This document shows, piece by piece, positions 5,403-6,824 of a DNA stretch of 6,824 nucleotides. The notes beneath the pieces are model-generated. The model saw nothing but the letters and a program-made list of their open reading frames with translations, made no database searches and had not been told where the DNA came from. The stretch comes from CAYJIL01 sp964370235. Its GTDB lineage: Bacteria; Bacteroidota; Bacteroidia; Bacteroidales; Rikenellaceae. The number at the start of each line of letters is the position of its first letter. Position 1 is the stretch's first letter. The stretch covers positions 1 to 6,824 of the forward strand of contig CAYJIL010000112.1 in NCBI GenBank assembly GCA_964370235.1. The letters are read 5' to 3'. The position numbers and the translations under genes were made by a program.

Positions 5403-6782
5403 ATGACACTAATTAAATCTATTTCAGGAATACGTGGAACAATTGGTGGTAAGGTTGGCGATAACCTTACTCCAATTGATCTAGTAAAGTTTTCTGCAGC
5501 CTACGCTTCTTGGCTTAAAGAGGAGTGTGGTGGCAAGCAGGTTAAAATTGTACTTGGACGTGATGCTCGCATTTCGGGCCCAATGGCTAGTTCTCTAGTA
5601 GAGGGAACGCTAATGTCGGTTGGTGCAGATGTTATTAACATCGACCTTGCAACTACTCCAACAGTAGAGATGGCTGTTACTGGTTTTGAGGCTGACGGAG
5701 GTATTATCCTTACAGCTAGCCACAACCCAAAGCAGTGGAACGCACTCAAGCTACTAAATGGTAAAGGCGAGTTCTTGAACGACTCTCAAGGCAAAAAAAT
5801 TCTTGAGATTGCAGAGGCAGAGAGCTTTGAATTTGTAGATGTAGATTCGCTAGGTTCGGTTACTAAGAGTAGCTATGACCAGCAACACATCGACGCAGTT
5901 TTGGCACTAGATACAGTAGATGTTGAGGCAGTTAAGGCAGCAGGTTTTAAAGTTGCACTTGATGCTGTTAACTCGGTAGGTGGTACAATTATTCCTGAGC
6001 TTCTAAAGCAAATGGGAGTAGAAGTAGTCGAACTATATTGCACACCAAACGGCCAATTCCCACACAACCCAGAACCACTAAAAGAGAATCTTACAGAGAT
6101 TATGGCTCTAGTTCCGCAGGCGGGTGCCGATCTTGGCTTTGTAGTTGACCCCGATGTTGACCGTCTAGCTATTATCACCGAAAAAGGCGATATGTTTGGC
6201 GAGGAGTACACACTTGTAGCTGTTGCAGACTATCTGCTAGGGCTTGCAGGCGGCGGCAACACTGTTTCTAACATGAGCTCTTCTCGTGCACTTAGCGATA
6301 TTACAGCCAAGCATGGCGGTAGTTACAGTGCATCGGCCGTAGGCGAGGTAAACGTTGTTGCAATGATGAAAGAGACTGGCGCACTTATTGGTGGCGAGGG
6401 CAACGGAGGAATCATCTACCCAGAGCTACACTACGGACGTGATGCACTTGTGGGTGTTGCACTATTCCTTACACAACTTGCAAAGAGCGGTATGAGTTGC
6501 AGCCAGCTTAGAGCAACATATCCAGAATATGTTATCTCTAAGAACAAGATTGAGCTAACAGCAGATACCGATGTTGATGCAATTCTAGTAGCAGTTAAGG
6601 AGCGTTACTCAAACGAGAGAATCAACGATATTGACGGTGTTAAGATTGACTTTGCAGATGGTTGGGTACACCTTCGCAAAAGCAACACAGAGCCAATTAT
6701 TCGCATTTATAGCGAGAGCGAGAGCGCAGAGCGTGCCGACGCAATGGCAGAGTCTATCAAAGAAGTTATAGCTAGCCTATAA
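5403..6782 (+). CDS. glmM: Phosphoglucosamine mutase (alpha-D-phosphohexomutase family)
   Basis: This 459-residue four-domain phosphohexomutase probably converts glucosamine-6-phosphate to glucosamine-1-phosphate, feeding UDP-GlcNAc synthesis for peptidoglycan and LPS. The N-terminal SGIRGTIG (8-15) is the family phosphate-site start. TASHNP (104-109) carries the phosphorylated catalytic Ser106. DPDVDR (249-254) supplies the Mg ligands. The sugar-binding loop is GEGNGG (331-336), and the C-terminal phosphate-binding loop is RKSNTEPIIRIY (425-436). The last two differ from the GEQSGH and RxSGTEP of proteobacterial GlmM and match the archaeal and Bacteroidota form. The sugar specificity (glucosamine, glucose or mannose phosphate) is thus a family-level inference, and PGM/PMM activity is possible. 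It is the last gene of the operon, 19 bp after the LuxE-like gene. U-ending codons such as CTT, GTT and CGT seem more common than in the genes before it, which would fit high expression. Confidence 0.9.
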   Translation: MTLIKSISGIRGTIGGKVGDNLTPIDLVKFSAAYASWLKEECGGKQVKIVLGRDARISGPMASSLVEGTLMSVGADVINIDLATTPTVEMAVTGFEADGGIILTASHNPKQWNALKLLNGKGEFLNDSQGKKILEIAEAESFEFVDVDSLGSVTKSSYDQQHIDAVLALDTVDVEAVKAAGFKVALDAVNSVGGTIIPELLKQMGVEVVELYCTPNGQFPHNPEPLKENLTEIMALVPQAGADLGFVVDPDVDRLAIITEKGDMFGEEYTLVAVADYLLGLAGGGNTVSNMSSSRALSDITAKHGGSYSASAVGEVNVVAMMKETGALIGGEGNGGIIYPELHYGRDALVGVALFLTQLAKSGMSCSQLRATYPEYVISKNKIELTADTDVDAILVAVKERYSNERINDIDGVKIDFADGWVHLRKSNTEPIIRIYSESESAERADAMAESIKEVIASL

Positions 6783-6824
6783 AGACTATAAGCCATAAAC
6801 AAAGAATCTCCCCCAAAGAGCCAT
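6783..6824 (+). other. Non-coding tail after glmM, possibly the first arm of a terminator
   Basis: The 42 bases after the glmM stop hold no start codon or open frame of note. The segment AAAGAATCTCCCCCAAAGAG (6801-6820) is of a composition that often forms the ascending arm of a terminator stem, but the complementary arm would lie beyond the window edge, so this cannot be confirmed. Confidence 0.2.

Noticed and set aside
5873..6211. Minus-strand open frame of 112 codons inside glmM
   Set aside because: It is antisense to conserved glmM sequence, including the metal-binding motif, with no independent support.
6712..6735. Short GAGAGC-type tandem repeat near the end of glmM
   Set aside because: It encodes the expected polar Ser-Glu stretch before the C-terminal helix and has only two to three imperfect units, so it is not a meaningful repeat.

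Overview
The window looks like chromosomal DNA from a member of the Bacteroidota, most likely a Bacteroidales-type organism of moderate GC. Three things point there. The start codons lack Shine-Dalgarno sequences and have AT-rich leaders instead. Two divergent TAnnTTTG-type (Bacteroidetes -7) promoter candidates lie in the only long intergenic gap. The proteins also look Bacteroidota-like, including an archaeal/Bacteroidota-style GlmM, a stand-alone LuxE-like ligase domain and an M23-like gene directly before dxr. CTA leucine codons and the tetramer CTAG are unusually common.

Layout. (1) Positions 1-131 appear to hold the last 42 residues of a membrane protein read on the + strand, converging on galM; a hairpin at 101-143 probably terminates both transcripts. 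(2) Positions 165-2156 hold a two-gene minus-strand operon: a sugar-phosphate nucleotidyltransferase (first gene) followed 33 bp later by galM (aldose 1-epimerase). (3) Positions 2157-2387 are a 231-bp divergent intergenic region with one candidate promoter on each strand and a near-perfect AT-rich inverted repeat (2274-2313) between them. (4) Positions 2388-6782 hold a tight four-gene plus-strand operon: a membrane-anchored degenerate M23/LytM protein, dxr (MEP-pathway reductoisomerase), a LuxE-like acyl-protein synthetase family protein whose ATG overlaps the dxr stop codon, and glmM. (5) The last 42 bp contain no gene and may hold the first arm of a terminator cut by the window edge.

How the genes fit together. 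The plus-strand operon joins two supply lines for cell-wall synthesis: Dxr leads to isoprenoids, including undecaprenyl phosphate, and GlmM leads to UDP-GlcNAc. Next to them is an envelope protein that resembles non-catalytic LytM regulators such as EnvC and NlpD. The LuxE-like gene is the least understood member; its tight coupling to dxr suggests a lipid or envelope role, but its substrate cannot be read from the sequence. The minus-strand pair handles hexoses and sugar phosphates. I found no mobile element, CRISPR array, tRNA or rRNA. This is mostly a housekeeping region, and its most interesting points are the degenerate LytM protein, the LuxE-like gene and the intergenic palindrome.
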